In this document: positions 35,030 through 44,488 of the stretch, piece by piece
Layout of the letters: each line of letters starts with the position of its first letter
How positions within the stretch are numbered: position 1 is the first letter of the stretch
Assembly: GCF_947496855.1 (NCBI RefSeq)
Contig: NZ_CANMED010000006.1
Location: 310,001 to 374,000 of the forward strand
Origin: an uncultured Aquimarina sp.
GTDB taxonomy: Bacteria; Bacteroidota; Bacteroidia; Flavobacteriales; Flavobacteriaceae
Length of the DNA stretch: 64,000 nucleotides
Direction: 5' to 3'
The notes under the pieces: generated by a model
Seen by the model: only the letters and a program-made list of their open reading frames with translations
What the model was told of the DNA's origin: nothing
The model's database searches: none
Made by a program: the position numbers and the translations under genes

Positions 35030-35070
35030 TTCTACACTTTTGTGTAGAATCCACAGATTTCCACAGATTT
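35030..35070. repeat. Hairpin plus tandem 10-base repeat after arfB
   Basis: TTCTACAC pairs with GTGTAGAA over a TTTT loop at 35030-35049 and may act as a weak terminator, though no T-run follows. Immediately after, CCACAGATTT occurs twice in tandem (35051-35070), each with a DnaA-box-like TCCACA core. Confidence 0.4.
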
Positions 35071-35198
35071 CAAATCTAGAGCGAAACATTTAAAACACTG
35101 TAAATCAGTTAGTTTTATATTTTTTTCATTTGATTCTATTTTGGAACAATTATTCCTCTATACATAATCGTAAAACAGGTGTTTACAATTATAATCAA

Positions 35199-35528
35199 AT
35201 GAAAAACTTACAAATGATCATCGCTATAGTAGTCAGTATTATATCAGCACAAGGAGTGGTAGCACAAGATGATTTGGCTGAGAATGATGGATGGGAGTTT
35301 ATGGATTACGAATATGAATTGCAAGAGTATACCGAAATTGAAATTGTGGAGTTACCAATGACAATTCAGGACGCAGCTGCAAGAGATTTTGAGAACTTAC
35401 GTATTTACAAAGCATATATTTCCAAGGATAATTCATATAAGATTGTTCTTAAAGGTAAAGATAACTATACAAAAGTTGTATTCGCAAGCGCCAATGGCGA
35501 ATGGATAAAGCCAGACGACAAATCTTAA
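35199..35528 (+). CDS. Small secreted hypothetical protein
   Basis: A 109-residue protein with a signal peptide (MKNLQMIIAIVVSIISAQGV, cut probably at VVA-Q) and a mature part of about 86 residues. The pattern TIQDAAARDFENLRIYKAYISKD, ending in KVVFASANGEW, resembles small PepSY-like secreted domains of Bacteroidetes, but this is tentative. I start at ATG 35199 rather than 35130 because the signal peptide begins there. Confidence 0.72.
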   Translation: MKNLQMIIAIVVSIISAQGVVAQDDLAENDGWEFMDYEYELQEYTEIEIVELPMTIQDAAARDFENLRIYKAYISKDNSYKIVLKGKDNYTKVVFASANGEWIKPDDKS

Positions 35529-35590
35529 ATCTAGGGGTAGAAAAGGATATCGTTTTGCAACCAAAAGACGATATAAAGTTGTTTAGTGCT

Positions 35591-35622
35591 AAAAAGAGAC
35601 CCAATCCCAAGGGTCTCTTTTT
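35591..35622 (+). terminator. Intrinsic terminator
   Basis: A 12-bp stem (AAAAAGAGACCC and complement, 8-base loop) followed by a T-run ends the transcript of the small secreted protein. Confidence 0.9.
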
Positions 35623-35712
35623 TATTTTTTATGTTTCTTTTATGTTAGAGAATAATTAAATGTTTTTAATGTTTAATTTTATACCATACATTTAAAATTA
35701 AATGATATCAAT

Positions 35713-37065
35713 ATGTCCAAATTACTGATAGTTGAAGATGATGTAGCTTTTTGTACGATGCTTAAAACTTTTTTACAAAAAAAAGGATATGAAGTGTCTA
35801 CTTCGTTTTCTGGTAATGAAGCCGTTTTACAAATTCAGGAGCATACATTTGATATTGTTCTTACAGATGTAAGATTGCCAGATAGAGATGGGATCACCCT
35901 ATTAGATGATATTAGAGCAAAGAATCCAAAGACTCAGGTTGTGATTATGACCGGCTATGCGGAAATTGACATGGCAGTTAACGCTATAAAGCAGGGTGCA
36001 TTTGATTATGTTTCTAAACCCTTTAATCCAGATAAGATACTTCAGATTATTGAAAAGGCACTAAAAGCTAATGTCAAAGAGCCTGAATTTGATAATAGAA
36101 AGCAACCTAAAAAAGAAGAGAAGATTGCTCGTACAAATAATTCTTTTGTAAAAGGAATAAGTGATGCATCTAAAAAACTGAATGAATATGTTGCATTGGT
36201 AGCTCCCACTCGTATGTCTGTGTTGGTTATTGGCGATAGTGGTACAGGAAAAGAGTATGTGGCGAGCAGTATTCATAAGACAAGTAAAAGAGCAGACAAA
36301 CCTTTCGTTCCAGTGGATTGCGGAGCGATACCAAAAGAAATTGCGTCAAGTGAGTTTTTTGGACATATCAAAGGGTCTTTTACCGGTGCGGTAAATGACA
36401 AAGTAGGTCATTTTGAAGCAGCTAATGGAGGAACTCTGTTTTTAGATGAAATAGGTAATCTTAGTTATGAGTTACAAGTTCAGCTTCTTAGGGCATTACA
36501 AGAAAGAAAGATTAAGCCTGTAGGAAGTAATAAAGAAATAGAGGTGGATATTCGTGTTATTGCGGCAACAAACGAAGATCTTAGTAATGCGGTAAAGGAA
36601 GGGGAGTTTAGAGAGGATCTATATCACCGATTGAATGAATTTTCGATAAAAGTACCACCATTAAAGGATAGAATTGAAGATTTGATGCTATTTGCAAACT
36701 ATTTTCTTGAGGAGTCTAATGCAGAGCTGGATAAGAACGTTGTTGGATTTGCTGATGAAGTATTAGACACATTTAAGAAATACGATTGGCCGGGAAACTT
36801 AAGAGAGTTGAAAAATATTGTAAAAAGATCAGTATTGCTTTCTCAGAATGATATGATTACGATGGATGAATTACCAAATGATGTTGCTTATGCTTCTCAT
36901 AATTCAAAACAAACCTATGGCTTATTTAAGAATCAAAATGAACAAGAATTAATTTTGGATGCTTTAGAAAAAGCAAACGGGAATAAGGCAAAGGCAGCAA
37001 GGATGCTGGATATAGATAGGAAGACACTTTATAATAAGTTAAAACAATACGATATCAGTCTTTAG
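35713..37065 (+). CDS. Sigma-54-dependent NtrC-type response regulator
   Basis: A 450-residue regulator with a receiver domain (1-120; phosphoacceptor Asp52 in LTDVRLPDRDG), an AAA+ domain (about 145-380) and a Fis-type HTH (about 405-450). Visible AAA+ motifs are Walker A GDSGTGKE, the sigma-54-contacting loop as GSFTGA (the consensus is GAFTGA) and Walker B GGTLFLDEIGN. Its likely partner is the hybrid kinase encoded tail-to-tail on the opposite strand. Targets are unknown. Confidence 0.95.
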   Translation: MSKLLIVEDDVAFCTMLKTFLQKKGYEVSTSFSGNEAVLQIQEHTFDIVLTDVRLPDRDGITLLDDIRAKNPKTQVVIMTGYAEIDMAVNAIKQGAFDYVSKPFNPDKILQIIEKALKANVKEPEFDNRKQPKKEEKIARTNNSFVKGISDASKKLNEYVALVAPTRMSVLVIGDSGTGKEYVASSIHKTSKRADKPFVPVDCGAIPKEIASSEFFGHIKGSFTGAVNDKVGHFEAANGGTLFLDEIGNLSYELQVQLLRALQERKIKPVGSNKEIEVDIRVIAATNEDLSNAVKEGEFREDLYHRLNEFSIKVPPLKDRIEDLMLFANYFLEESNAELDKNVVGFADEVLDTFKKYDWPGNLRELKNIVKRSVLLSQNDMITMDELPNDVAYASHNSKQTYGLFKNQNEQELILDALEKANGNKAKAARMLDIDRKTLYNKLKQYDISL

Positions 37066-39491
37066 TTTTTGACTTTAAGTTTGTCAATTAAACCTTCTAT
37101 TTTATGTACTCCTTCCTCTGTGAGTGCAATGATTTCTTTACTGTCAAACTCATAGTCATCCTGATGTTCTAGGGTATCTAAAATAGGTATGATTTCTTTT
37201 GCTTTTATTTGTTTGAACATGGGTAACATTTTATGAGCCAGTCTTTTAATCTGTTCGAAATTTTGATTATTAATAGCCGATTTTAACTCTTTTATATGAT
37301 CAACAGTGCTGTTGCAAAAAGTTTCTAAAATTGCATAAAGAGATTCGGTGTCTCCTTGAGCAAAAAGCATCAGATCACTTAAAGAGTAATTAGTTTCTTT
37401 TTCATGTTCAGATATAGAATTTTCATAATCAAGGGAGATAGCATCAAGCTTTAAAATACTTGCAATTAAATCTATCAAAGCTTGTGGAGCATATGGTTTA
37501 CGAAGACTGCCAGAAAAACCCGCTTTTTCGTAATCCGATACGGAAGTATCCGTTCTACCGGACAAGGCAATAATTGGGAGGTCAGAATAGCTTGGATTGT
37601 TTTGAATGTTCTTTAGAAGTTCAAACCCATCCATTTTGGGCATTTGTATGTCTGTAAGAATTAGATCATAGCTGTTTTTCTTCAAAAGGTCTAAGGCATC
37701 TACACCATTTTCGCAAATATCATATGATAAGCTGATTAAGGATACCACTTCACTAGTTAAATCTAATTGACTAAGATCATCATCTACAATTAGTGCTTTT
37801 TTGTTGGAAAAATGTCTAATTTCTAAAGGTTCACTTTCTTCTTCAGTAATTTGTATTTTGGCAAGTTTAATAGGAATACAAAAACTAAAGTTACTACCCT
37901 TTTCTGGTTCGCTTTCTAGTTTAATTTTTCCGTCAAGAAGTTTAATTATTTTTTTAGTGATAGCTAACCCTAAACCAAAACCGCCATATTTTTTTTCAGT
38001 ATCATCATCTCCTTGCGAAAATTCTTCAAAAATAAATTTTTGTTGTTCCTTGGTTATTCCTATACCAGTATCTTTTACAGAAATTAAAAGCTCTTTTTCT
38101 GCAAGACCGTTTTGTGTAATCTTACTATCAATTGTAATAGATCCTTGATCTGTAAATTTGTACGCGTTATTTAATAAATTAGTGAGTACTTGTTTGATTC
38201 TAAAAGGATCTCCTAAATATTGTTTATTTACCTCTCTGTCTATATTTATAAAGATTTCTAAATTTTTACTATCATTTACAGGAATAACGCTTGTAATGGT
38301 ATTTTCAATTAGTTTTTTAGGAGAAAACGGTAATTCTTCTATTACCATTCTGCCTGCTTCAAGCTTGGATAAATCAAGTAGATCGTTTACTAAATGGAGG
38401 ATATAATCTGATGATTTTTTGAGATGACCCAAATAATGTTTTTGCTTATTAGTTAAGCCTGTTTTTTCCAACAAATCAGAATATCCAATAACGGTATTCA
38501 AAGGAGAGCGCAGGTCGTGTGTTACTGTGTTTATTAAAGATTCTCTGGTTTTTAATAGTGTTTCTTTGTATGTTTTTTCTGCCTCTAATTCATTTCGATA
38601 TTTTTGACTCTTTGATACATCTTTGGTGATTAAAAATAGAAAAAGAATAGCTATTAGTAAACTGATAGCAGTAATAATAATGATGAAATTGGCAGTCTTA
38701 TCAAGAATGCTGTTGGAACGTTCAAGCTTTGCAACATATTCTTTTCTTTCACTATCTTCTATAGCAGCCATTAAATCACGAAGCTGTCTGGTGATAATTT
38801 GATCATTTTTTAAAAGTTTATTTTCTCGAGCTTTGATCTGTCTTTGATATCTTCTTTCTTTTTCCTCAGCATCCGAAAGTGCCTGATAAATAGATCTAGC
38901 AATAGAATCGATAGTTTGATTAGTTAAACGTTCTTCATTATCTTTTCTAGTATATTCCAACCAAGCTATAATAGCTTCTTTTTTCTGAGGGCTATATTTC
39001 CTAAAGCGTTTATTATAATCGGTATAATTTCCAAAATTTTCGTTCTTCTTTAATTGGTCCATTACGTTTTCCTGCAACCCTTTTTCTTTACTTTGCTCAT
39101 AAATTGCAATAAGTTTCCCAAAGTTTTGGTTTTTATTGTCAATTAAGATTTTAATGCTATCAATTTTTCTGGATTGTAATGTGTCGAGAGACATTGCACT
39201 AACTTTATCTATAGTACTTATGATAGAATCAATTTTTGCTTTATAGTTTTTGAACTTTTCTGTATCCGAAGTTTGGATAATATTTCTTGTTAAACTTTCT
39301 GCCTCGTAAAGACCTGTTATGGCTTCGCCAACTAAGAAAAGTTTTTCGTTATTATCATTTTTTATTTTAGTGATTTCAGAATAATTACTAAACTGCCTGT
39401 AGATTACCCAAAAAGCAATTACTGCAAGTACAATTGCCAGTGTATAACCAGCAATTATTTTTAACGTAATAGAACGTTTTGTGTTTTTCAT
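37062..39491 (-). CDS. Hybrid sensor histidine kinase with receiver and HPt domains
   Basis: An 809-residue phosphorelay protein. It has a membrane helix (10-30), a long helical sensor part (about 31-265), a second helix (about 267-287), a HisKA domain with the phosphoacceptor His in VTHDLRSPLNTVIGYSDLL, an HATPase with DTGIGI and GGFGLGLAI, a receiver domain (Asp in LILTDIQMPKMDG) and a C-terminal HPt domain (His in KRLAHKMLPMF). The stop codon overlaps the stop of the NtrC-type regulator gene on the other strand. Signal and targets are unknown. Confidence 0.94.
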   Translation of the reverse strand: MKNTKRSITLKIIAGYTLAIVLAVIAFWVIYRQFSNYSEITKIKNDNNEKLFLVGEAITGLYEAESLTRNIIQTSDTEKFKNYKAKIDSIISTIDKVSAMSLDTLQSRKIDSIKILIDNKNQNFGKLIAIYEQSKEKGLQENVMDQLKKNENFGNYTDYNKRFRKYSPQKKEAIIAWLEYTRKDNEERLTNQTIDSIARSIYQALSDAEEKERRYQRQIKARENKLLKNDQIITRQLRDLMAAIEDSERKEYVAKLERSNSILDKTANFIIIITAISLLIAILFLFLITKDVSKSQKYRNELEAEKTYKETLLKTRESLINTVTHDLRSPLNTVIGYSDLLEKTGLTNKQKHYLGHLKKSSDYILHLVNDLLDLSKLEAGRMVIEELPFSPKKLIENTITSVIPVNDSKNLEIFINIDREVNKQYLGDPFRIKQVLTNLLNNAYKFTDQGSITIDSKITQNGLAEKELLISVKDTGIGITKEQQKFIFEEFSQGDDDTEKKYGGFGLGLAITKKIIKLLDGKIKLESEPEKGSNFSFCIPIKLAKIQITEEESEPLEIRHFSNKKALIVDDDLSQLDLTSEVVSLISLSYDICENGVDALDLLKKNSYDLILTDIQMPKMDGFELLKNIQNNPSYSDLPIIALSGRTDTSVSDYEKAGFSGSLRKPYAPQALIDLIASILKLDAISLDYENSISEHEKETNYSLSDLMLFAQGDTESLYAILETFCNSTVDHIKELKSAINNQNFEQIKRLAHKMLPMFKQIKAKEIIPILDTLEHQDDYEFDSKEIIALTEEGVHKIEGLIDKLKVKN

Positions 39492-39566
39492 ACTATACTA
39501 ACTTCAAAAAAACCGAAGCATTGTTTTTATGTCTAAATAAAGTTACAATAAATCAATTAAACATAG

Positions 39567-39574
39567 TACTTTTG
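39567..39574 (+). promoter_or_regulatory. -7 promoter element before TPP riboswitch 1
   Basis: TACTTTTG matches TAnnTTTG and would start transcription about ten bases before the riboswitch. No TTG is seen at the usual upstream spacing. Confidence 0.45.
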
Positions 39575-39585
39575 CAGCAAAATCT

Positions 39586-39728
39586 CAAAGGGGTGCTTTT
39601 TTCTTGTTTTGAGTTTTAGATTAAAAGGTTTAAGTAATTCGACTTATAATTGACAATTTAAAACGTATAACTTTAAAAGGCTGAGATCACACCCGATGAA
39701 CCTGGGCAGGTAATGCTGCCAAGGGACA
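39586..39728 (+). ncRNA. TPP riboswitch with expanded P3 arm
   Basis: Conserved TPP-binding blocks are all present: AAAGGGGTGC (39587-39596), GGCTGAGATCACACCC, GAACCTGGGCAGGTAATGC and the closing CCAAGGGA. About 80 bases lie between the GGGGTGC and GGCTGAGA blocks instead of the usual ~10; this insert contains a 10-bp nested stem (39613-39622 with 39655-39664). The riboswitch controls the downstream TonB-dependent receptor. ACCCCTTT at 39841-39848, close to the start codon, can pair with AAAGGGGT at 39587-39594 and may be part of the expression platform. Confidence 0.93.
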
Positions 39729-39869
39729 GCCGTAAGTTAATAATATCTGTTTGATATATTAGCTCAATAGGGAAACAATAAACAATATTATATAGTCAGT
39801 ATAATATTGAATTAATTTAATTTTAAATCTTAGAATAATTACCCCTTTTATTTGTAATAATTTTTACGA

Positions 39870-42059
39870 ATGAAAAACATATTACTTTGTCTTACCATAT
39901 TGTTCTTAAGCATATCGTTATCCGCTCAAGAAAAACAAAAAGATTCTATAACGGGTACAATTGAAAAACTAGATGAGGTTTTAGTAAAATCTGTTCGTGT
40001 GGAAGCGGATTCTCCTATTACACATTCTAATCTATCTAAAGAGGAATTAGCGACTCGTAATCTTGGTCAAGATATTCCGATTTTGTTAAACTATTTACCA
40101 GGTGTTACTACTACTACAGATGGGGGATCAGGAGTAGGATATACCTATATTCGTGTAAGAGGTAGTGATGCATCAAGAGTAAACGTAACTTTGAATGGGA
40201 TTCCCTTTAATGATGCCGAAAGTCAAGGTACTTTTTGGGTGAATTTACCAGATTTTGCATCTTCAATAGAAAATTTACAACTTCAACGAGGAGTGGGAAC
40301 TTCAACTAATGGTTCAGGAGCATTTGGGGCAAGTCTTAATCTATTAACCGATGCCGTTTCTGAAGAGGCAAGTGGAGAAATTTCTAATTCATTTGGATCT
40401 TATGGCACAAGAAGGCATAATCTTAAATTTAGTACTGGATTACTAAATGATCATATTGAAATTGCAGGACGTTTATCTGCAATTGCGTCTGACGGATATA
40501 TTGATCGAGCCTCGTCTGATCTGAAATCTTACTTTTTACAAGGTTCTTATGTGGATGATAATACACTAATTAAGGCAGTAACTTTTGGAGGACATGAAAT
40601 TACTTACCAATCTTGGTTTGGGATTGATCAAGAAACCTTAGAGAGTGATCGTACTTTTAATCCTGCAGGTCTATATACGGATGAGAATGGGAATACTCGG
40701 TTTTACGATAATGAAGTAGATAATTATAAGCAGGATCATTATCAACTGCACTGGAATCAAAAATATAATAATAACTGGTCTACTAACATAGGTCTTAATT
40801 ATACTTACGGTAGAGGTTTTTTCGAGCAGTATAAAGAAGATGAAGATTTTGCAGATTATGATTTTACTCCAATCGTTTTAGGTGGAGAAACTATTAATAC
40901 TACAGATTTAATACGTCGTAGATGGTTAGACAATGATTTTTATGTAATAAATGCTACCGCTAATTATAAAAACAATAATCTGGATGTTGATTTTGGTGCG
41001 TTTTATAGTCTGTATGATGGAGATCATTTTGGAGAAGTAATTTGGGCCCAAAATGCAGGCGGATCGGAGATAAGAGATAATTATTATTTCGGTAATGGAA
41101 AGAAAAATGAATTTACAATTTTCGGAAAAACTACATACAGAGTAAATGATAAATGGAGTGCATTTTTGGATTTACAAGGTCGTTTTGTAGGGTATAAAAC
41201 TTCAGGGTTAACTTCAGATAGAGTTCTTTTAGAAGTTGACGAGAATTATGATTTCTTTAATCCAAAATTAGGAGCAACCTACCAAATTAATAGCTCTAAT
41301 CAGCTATATGCGTCCTATGCTCGTGCAAATAGAGAACCGAGAAGAAGTGATTTTGAAAATGGAATCAACACCCCAGAAAAACTGAACGACATAGAATTAG
41401 GTTGGAGATTTAATAAAAAGAGAACGATTGTAAACGCTAATTTATATTATATGTGGTATAGAGATCAATTAGTGCTTACCGGAGCATTAGATGATGTAGG
41501 TGCGCCAATAAGAGCTACAAGCGGTCAAAGCTATCGATTGGGTGTTGAGATTGATGCAGATATTACAATAACAGATAAGTTTATTGTAAAACCTAACATA
41601 GCTATTAGTGCTAATAAAAACAAAGACTTTTTTGCCACTGTAGATGGGGTTTTAACTAATCTTGGATCAACTAATATTTCATATTCTCCAAATATTGTTG
41701 CAGGAAATATTCTTGTATATCAGCCACAAAAAAACCTTCAATTGTCTTTTCTTTCAAAATTTGTGGGAGAACAACATCTTAGCAATTTAGATAATGATGA
41801 TCTGAAACTAGATAGTTTCTTTGTTAATGATTTAAATATAGTTTATGAAATAAAAGATATTCCGGTTTTTAAGTCTATTGTATTTACTGGGTTGATAAAT
41901 AACATATTCGATATTGATTATGAGTCTAATGGGTACTCTTTTTCACTTGGTGATGTGGCAGATAATCAAAGCCCAACAGGACTAAGGACGGAATATTTTA
42001 CTGGATTTTATCCCCAAGCAGGAATTAATTTTTTGATAGGAGCAACCTTGAAATTTTAA
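39870..42059 (+). CDS. TonB-dependent receptor, probable thiamine importer
   Basis: A 729-residue outer-membrane receptor. After a signal peptide (cut near LSA-Q) and a short TonB-box-like stretch (KLDEVLVKSVRVEA), the plug shows PILLNYLPGVTTTTDGG, YIRVRGSDASRVNVTLNGIP and GAFGASLNLLT, followed by the barrel. It lacks the carboxypeptidase-like N-terminal domain present in the phytate-locus receptor. A TPP riboswitch directly upstream is strong evidence for a thiamine (or precursor) substrate, and thiamine-synthesis genes follow. Confidence 0.93.
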   Translation: MKNILLCLTILFLSISLSAQEKQKDSITGTIEKLDEVLVKSVRVEADSPITHSNLSKEELATRNLGQDIPILLNYLPGVTTTTDGGSGVGYTYIRVRGSDASRVNVTLNGIPFNDAESQGTFWVNLPDFASSIENLQLQRGVGTSTNGSGAFGASLNLLTDAVSEEASGEISNSFGSYGTRRHNLKFSTGLLNDHIEIAGRLSAIASDGYIDRASSDLKSYFLQGSYVDDNTLIKAVTFGGHEITYQSWFGIDQETLESDRTFNPAGLYTDENGNTRFYDNEVDNYKQDHYQLHWNQKYNNNWSTNIGLNYTYGRGFFEQYKEDEDFADYDFTPIVLGGETINTTDLIRRRWLDNDFYVINATANYKNNNLDVDFGAFYSLYDGDHFGEVIWAQNAGGSEIRDNYYFGNGKKNEFTIFGKTTYRVNDKWSAFLDLQGRFVGYKTSGLTSDRVLLEVDENYDFFNPKLGATYQINSSNQLYASYARANREPRRSDFENGINTPEKLNDIELGWRFNKKRTIVNANLYYMWYRDQLVLTGALDDVGAPIRATSGQSYRLGVEIDADITITDKFIVKPNIAISANKNKDFFATVDGVLTNLGSTNISYSPNIVAGNILVYQPQKNLQLSFLSKFVGEQHLSNLDNDDLKLDSFFVNDLNIVYEIKDIPVFKSIVFTGLINNIFDIDYESNGYSFSLGDVADNQSPTGLRTEYFTGFYPQAGINFLIGATLKF

Positions 42060-42127
42060 TAAAAAAACTAAGAAAGTCTTTATGTCTTAGTGCAGTTTTT
42101 CTGAGTTTTTACTATTTTTATAAAATA

Positions 42128-42210
42128 AACTTTAGGGGTGTCTTCTAATATTGAAGTCTGAGAAATACCCTTTGAACCTGATGCAGTTAATACTGACGAA
42201 GGGAAAAGTT
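42128..42210 (+). ncRNA. TPP riboswitch 2, upstream of the thi operon
   Basis: A compact, standard TPP aptamer: a P1 stem (AACTTT with AAAGTT), GGGGTGT, a short P3 hairpin (TCTTC-TAATATT-GAAG), GTCTGAGAAATACCC, TGAACCTGATGCAGTTAATAC and GAAGGGA. It precedes thiS by 90 bases and should repress thiamine synthesis when TPP is abundant. Confidence 0.96.
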
Positions 42211-42299
42211 AATATCATTTCTTATATAGTTTGTAAGCATTTGATTTTTCTTCTCAAAATAGGTCTTTACCTAAAGTTTATGGATTTAAATCTAAAAAG

Positions 42300-42500
42300 A
42301 TGACCATAAACGTTAATAATCAAGAGCAAATTGTTTCAGCCAATAGTTCTATAGAATCTTTATTAGAACACTTATGTCTTTCCAAAGACGGAATTGCTAT
42401 TGCTGTTAATAATGAAATTATTTCTAAAAGTGAGTGGAGTCAAACCCGTATTCGAGGACAAGATAATATTACCATTATACAAGCTACACAAGGAGGATAA
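42300..42500 (+). CDS. thiS: Sulfur carrier protein ThiS
   Basis: A 66-residue ubiquitin-like protein ending in Gly-Gly (ATQGG). Its C-terminus is adenylated by ThiF and then carries sulfur for ThiG-catalysed thiazole formation. It is the first gene of the riboswitch-controlled operon. Confidence 0.95.
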   Translation: MTINVNNQEQIVSANSSIESLLEHLCLSKDGIAIAVNNEIISKSEWSQTRIRGQDNITIIQATQGG

Positions 42501-42547
42501 ATACAAATAGAAATAAAGCCATTACTAAAAGCTAAAATGATATATTT

Positions 42548-44407
42548 ATGAAGAAAAAAGATACTGCACCACAAGAAGGAAGAATTACAACAACTCCTTT
42601 TCCAAGCTCTAAAAAAATCTATGTAAAAGGAAATATCTACCCACAGATTAAAGTTGCAATGAGAGCGATTGAACTGAGTGATACTGTGGATTCTATGACT
42701 AGTAAGAAAACATCAAACGAGTCTGTTGTTGTATATGATACTAGTGGGCCATATACAGACCCTAGTAAAGAGATCAATGTACATAAAGGGATTGAACGTA
42801 TTAGAGAGCAATGGGTTATGGATCGCGGTGATGTAGAAGAGTTGAATAGTTTTTCTTCAGAATATTGTAATCAACGTTTAAATGATGTTAGTTTAGATCA
42901 TCTTAGGTTTGGTCATTTACAAATGCCGAAGAGAGCTAAAGCGGGGAAGAATGTTTCTCAGATGTATTATGCAAAGCAAGGAATTATTACCCCTGAAATG
43001 GAATATGTAGCCATTCGAGAAAATCAAAAAATTGAGGAAGCAACCAGAATAGCCAATCAACATCCAGGTCAGGATTTTGGAGCAAGTATACCAGAAAAGA
43101 TTACTGCAGAGTTTGTGAGAGAAGAGGTGGCAAGAGGAAGAGCAGTTATACCTTCTAACATAAATCATCCAGAAGCAGAACCAATGATTTTGGGGCGTAA
43201 TTTCTTAGTAAAGATCAATGCTAATATTGGTAACTCTGCTACGACCTCTAGTATAGAAGAAGAAGTAGAAAAGGCTGTTTGGGCCTGTCGATGGGGAGCG
43301 GATAATATAATGGATCTTTCTACGGGTCAGAATATTCATGAAACCCGTGAGTGGATCGTTCGTAATTCTCCAGTTCCAATTGGTACAGTTCCGATTTATC
43401 AGGCTTTAGAGAAGGTAAATGGTAAGGCAGAAGATCTTACTTGGGAAATTTTTAGAGATACTTTGATAGAGCAAGCAGAACAAGGAGTTGATTATTTTAC
43501 AATACATGCGGGGGTTCGCTTAGCATATGTACCAATGACAGCAAAAAGAGTGACAGGAATTGTTTCTCGTGGAGGTTCGATAATGGCAAAATGGTGTTTG
43601 GCACATCATAAAGAAAGTTTCCTTTATACACATTTCGAAGAAATTTGTGAGATTATGAAATCTTACGATGTAGCATTTTCGTTGGGAGATGGATTACGTC
43701 CAGGAAGTATTGCTGATGCTAATGATGAGGCTCAGTTTGCAGAATTAGAAACGTTAGGAGAACTTACTAAAATTGCGTGGAAACATGATGTTCAGACTTT
43801 TATAGAAGGACCAGGTCACGTGCCAATGCATATGATCAAGCAGAATATGGATAAGCAATTAGAAGCTTGTGGAGAAGCACCTTTTTATACTTTAGGCCCA
43901 TTAACTACGGATATTGCACCAGGATACGATCATATTACTTCAGGAATTGGTGCAGCAATGATTGGTTGGTATGGTACAGCTATGTTATGCTATGTAACTC
44001 CTAAAGAACATTTAGGTTTACCTAATAAAGAAGATGTTCGTGTTGGTGTAATAACCTACAAGTTAGCAGCGCATGCTGCTGATTTAGCAAAAGGACATCC
44101 AGGAGCGCAGCACAGAGATGATGCATTGAGTAAAGCCCGATTTGAGTTCCGTTGGGAAGATCAATTCAACTTAGCTTTAGATCCAGAAAGAGCAAGAGAG
44201 TATCACGATGAAACATTACCTGCAGAAGGAGCGAAAATTGCACATTTTTGCAGTATGTGTGGTCCAAAATTTTGTTCTATGAAAATTTCACAAGAAGTTC
44301 GTGATTATGCAGCAAAAAAGGAAATCGAAGATCAAAAAGCAATAGAAACAGGAATGCAGGAAAAAGCAGAAGAGTTTAAAGAAAAAGGAAGCGAAGTATA
44401 TTTATAG
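42548..44407 (+). CDS. thiC: Phosphomethylpyrimidine synthase
   Basis: ThiC is a radical-SAM enzyme that rearranges AIR into HMP phosphate, the pyrimidine half of thiamine. The 619-residue protein has the long N-terminal region of bacterial ThiC, conserved MYYAKQGIITPEMEYVAIREN, DLSTGQNIHETREWI and the unusual C-terminal iron-sulfur motif CSMCGPKFCSMK. It lies between thiS and the thiE-like gene; a large hairpin occupies the gap behind it. Confidence 0.97.
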   Translation: MKKKDTAPQEGRITTTPFPSSKKIYVKGNIYPQIKVAMRAIELSDTVDSMTSKKTSNESVVVYDTSGPYTDPSKEINVHKGIERIREQWVMDRGDVEELNSFSSEYCNQRLNDVSLDHLRFGHLQMPKRAKAGKNVSQMYYAKQGIITPEMEYVAIRENQKIEEATRIANQHPGQDFGASIPEKITAEFVREEVARGRAVIPSNINHPEAEPMILGRNFLVKINANIGNSATTSSIEEEVEKAVWACRWGADNIMDLSTGQNIHETREWIVRNSPVPIGTVPIYQALEKVNGKAEDLTWEIFRDTLIEQAEQGVDYFTIHAGVRLAYVPMTAKRVTGIVSRGGSIMAKWCLAHHKESFLYTHFEEICEIMKSYDVAFSLGDGLRPGSIADANDEAQFAELETLGELTKIAWKHDVQTFIEGPGHVPMHMIKQNMDKQLEACGEAPFYTLGPLTTDIAPGYDHITSGIGAAMIGWYGTAMLCYVTPKEHLGLPNKEDVRVGVITYKLAAHAADLAKGHPGAQHRDDALSKARFEFRWEDQFNLALDPERAREYHDETLPAEGAKIAHFCSMCGPKFCSMKISQEVRDYAAKKEIEDQKAIETGMQEKAEEFKEKGSEVYL

Positions 44408-44412
44408 GAATA

Positions 44413-44469
44413 AGGTTTCTGGTAACAGGTTTCAGTGATTCTGATTCCTATACCTGTTACTAGAAACCT
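44413..44469 (+). repeat. Large hairpin between thiC and the thiE-like gene
   Basis: AGGTTTCTGGTAACAGGT at 44413-44430 pairs with ACCTGTTACTAGAAACCT at 44452-44469 over 18 positions, with one G-T pair. The loop contains a second small stem (TCAG/CTGA). No T-run follows at once, so it is more likely an RNA-stability or attenuation element, or a small dispersed repeat, than a plain terminator. Confidence 0.65.
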
Positions 44470-44488
44470 ATTACCCAATACCTAAAAA

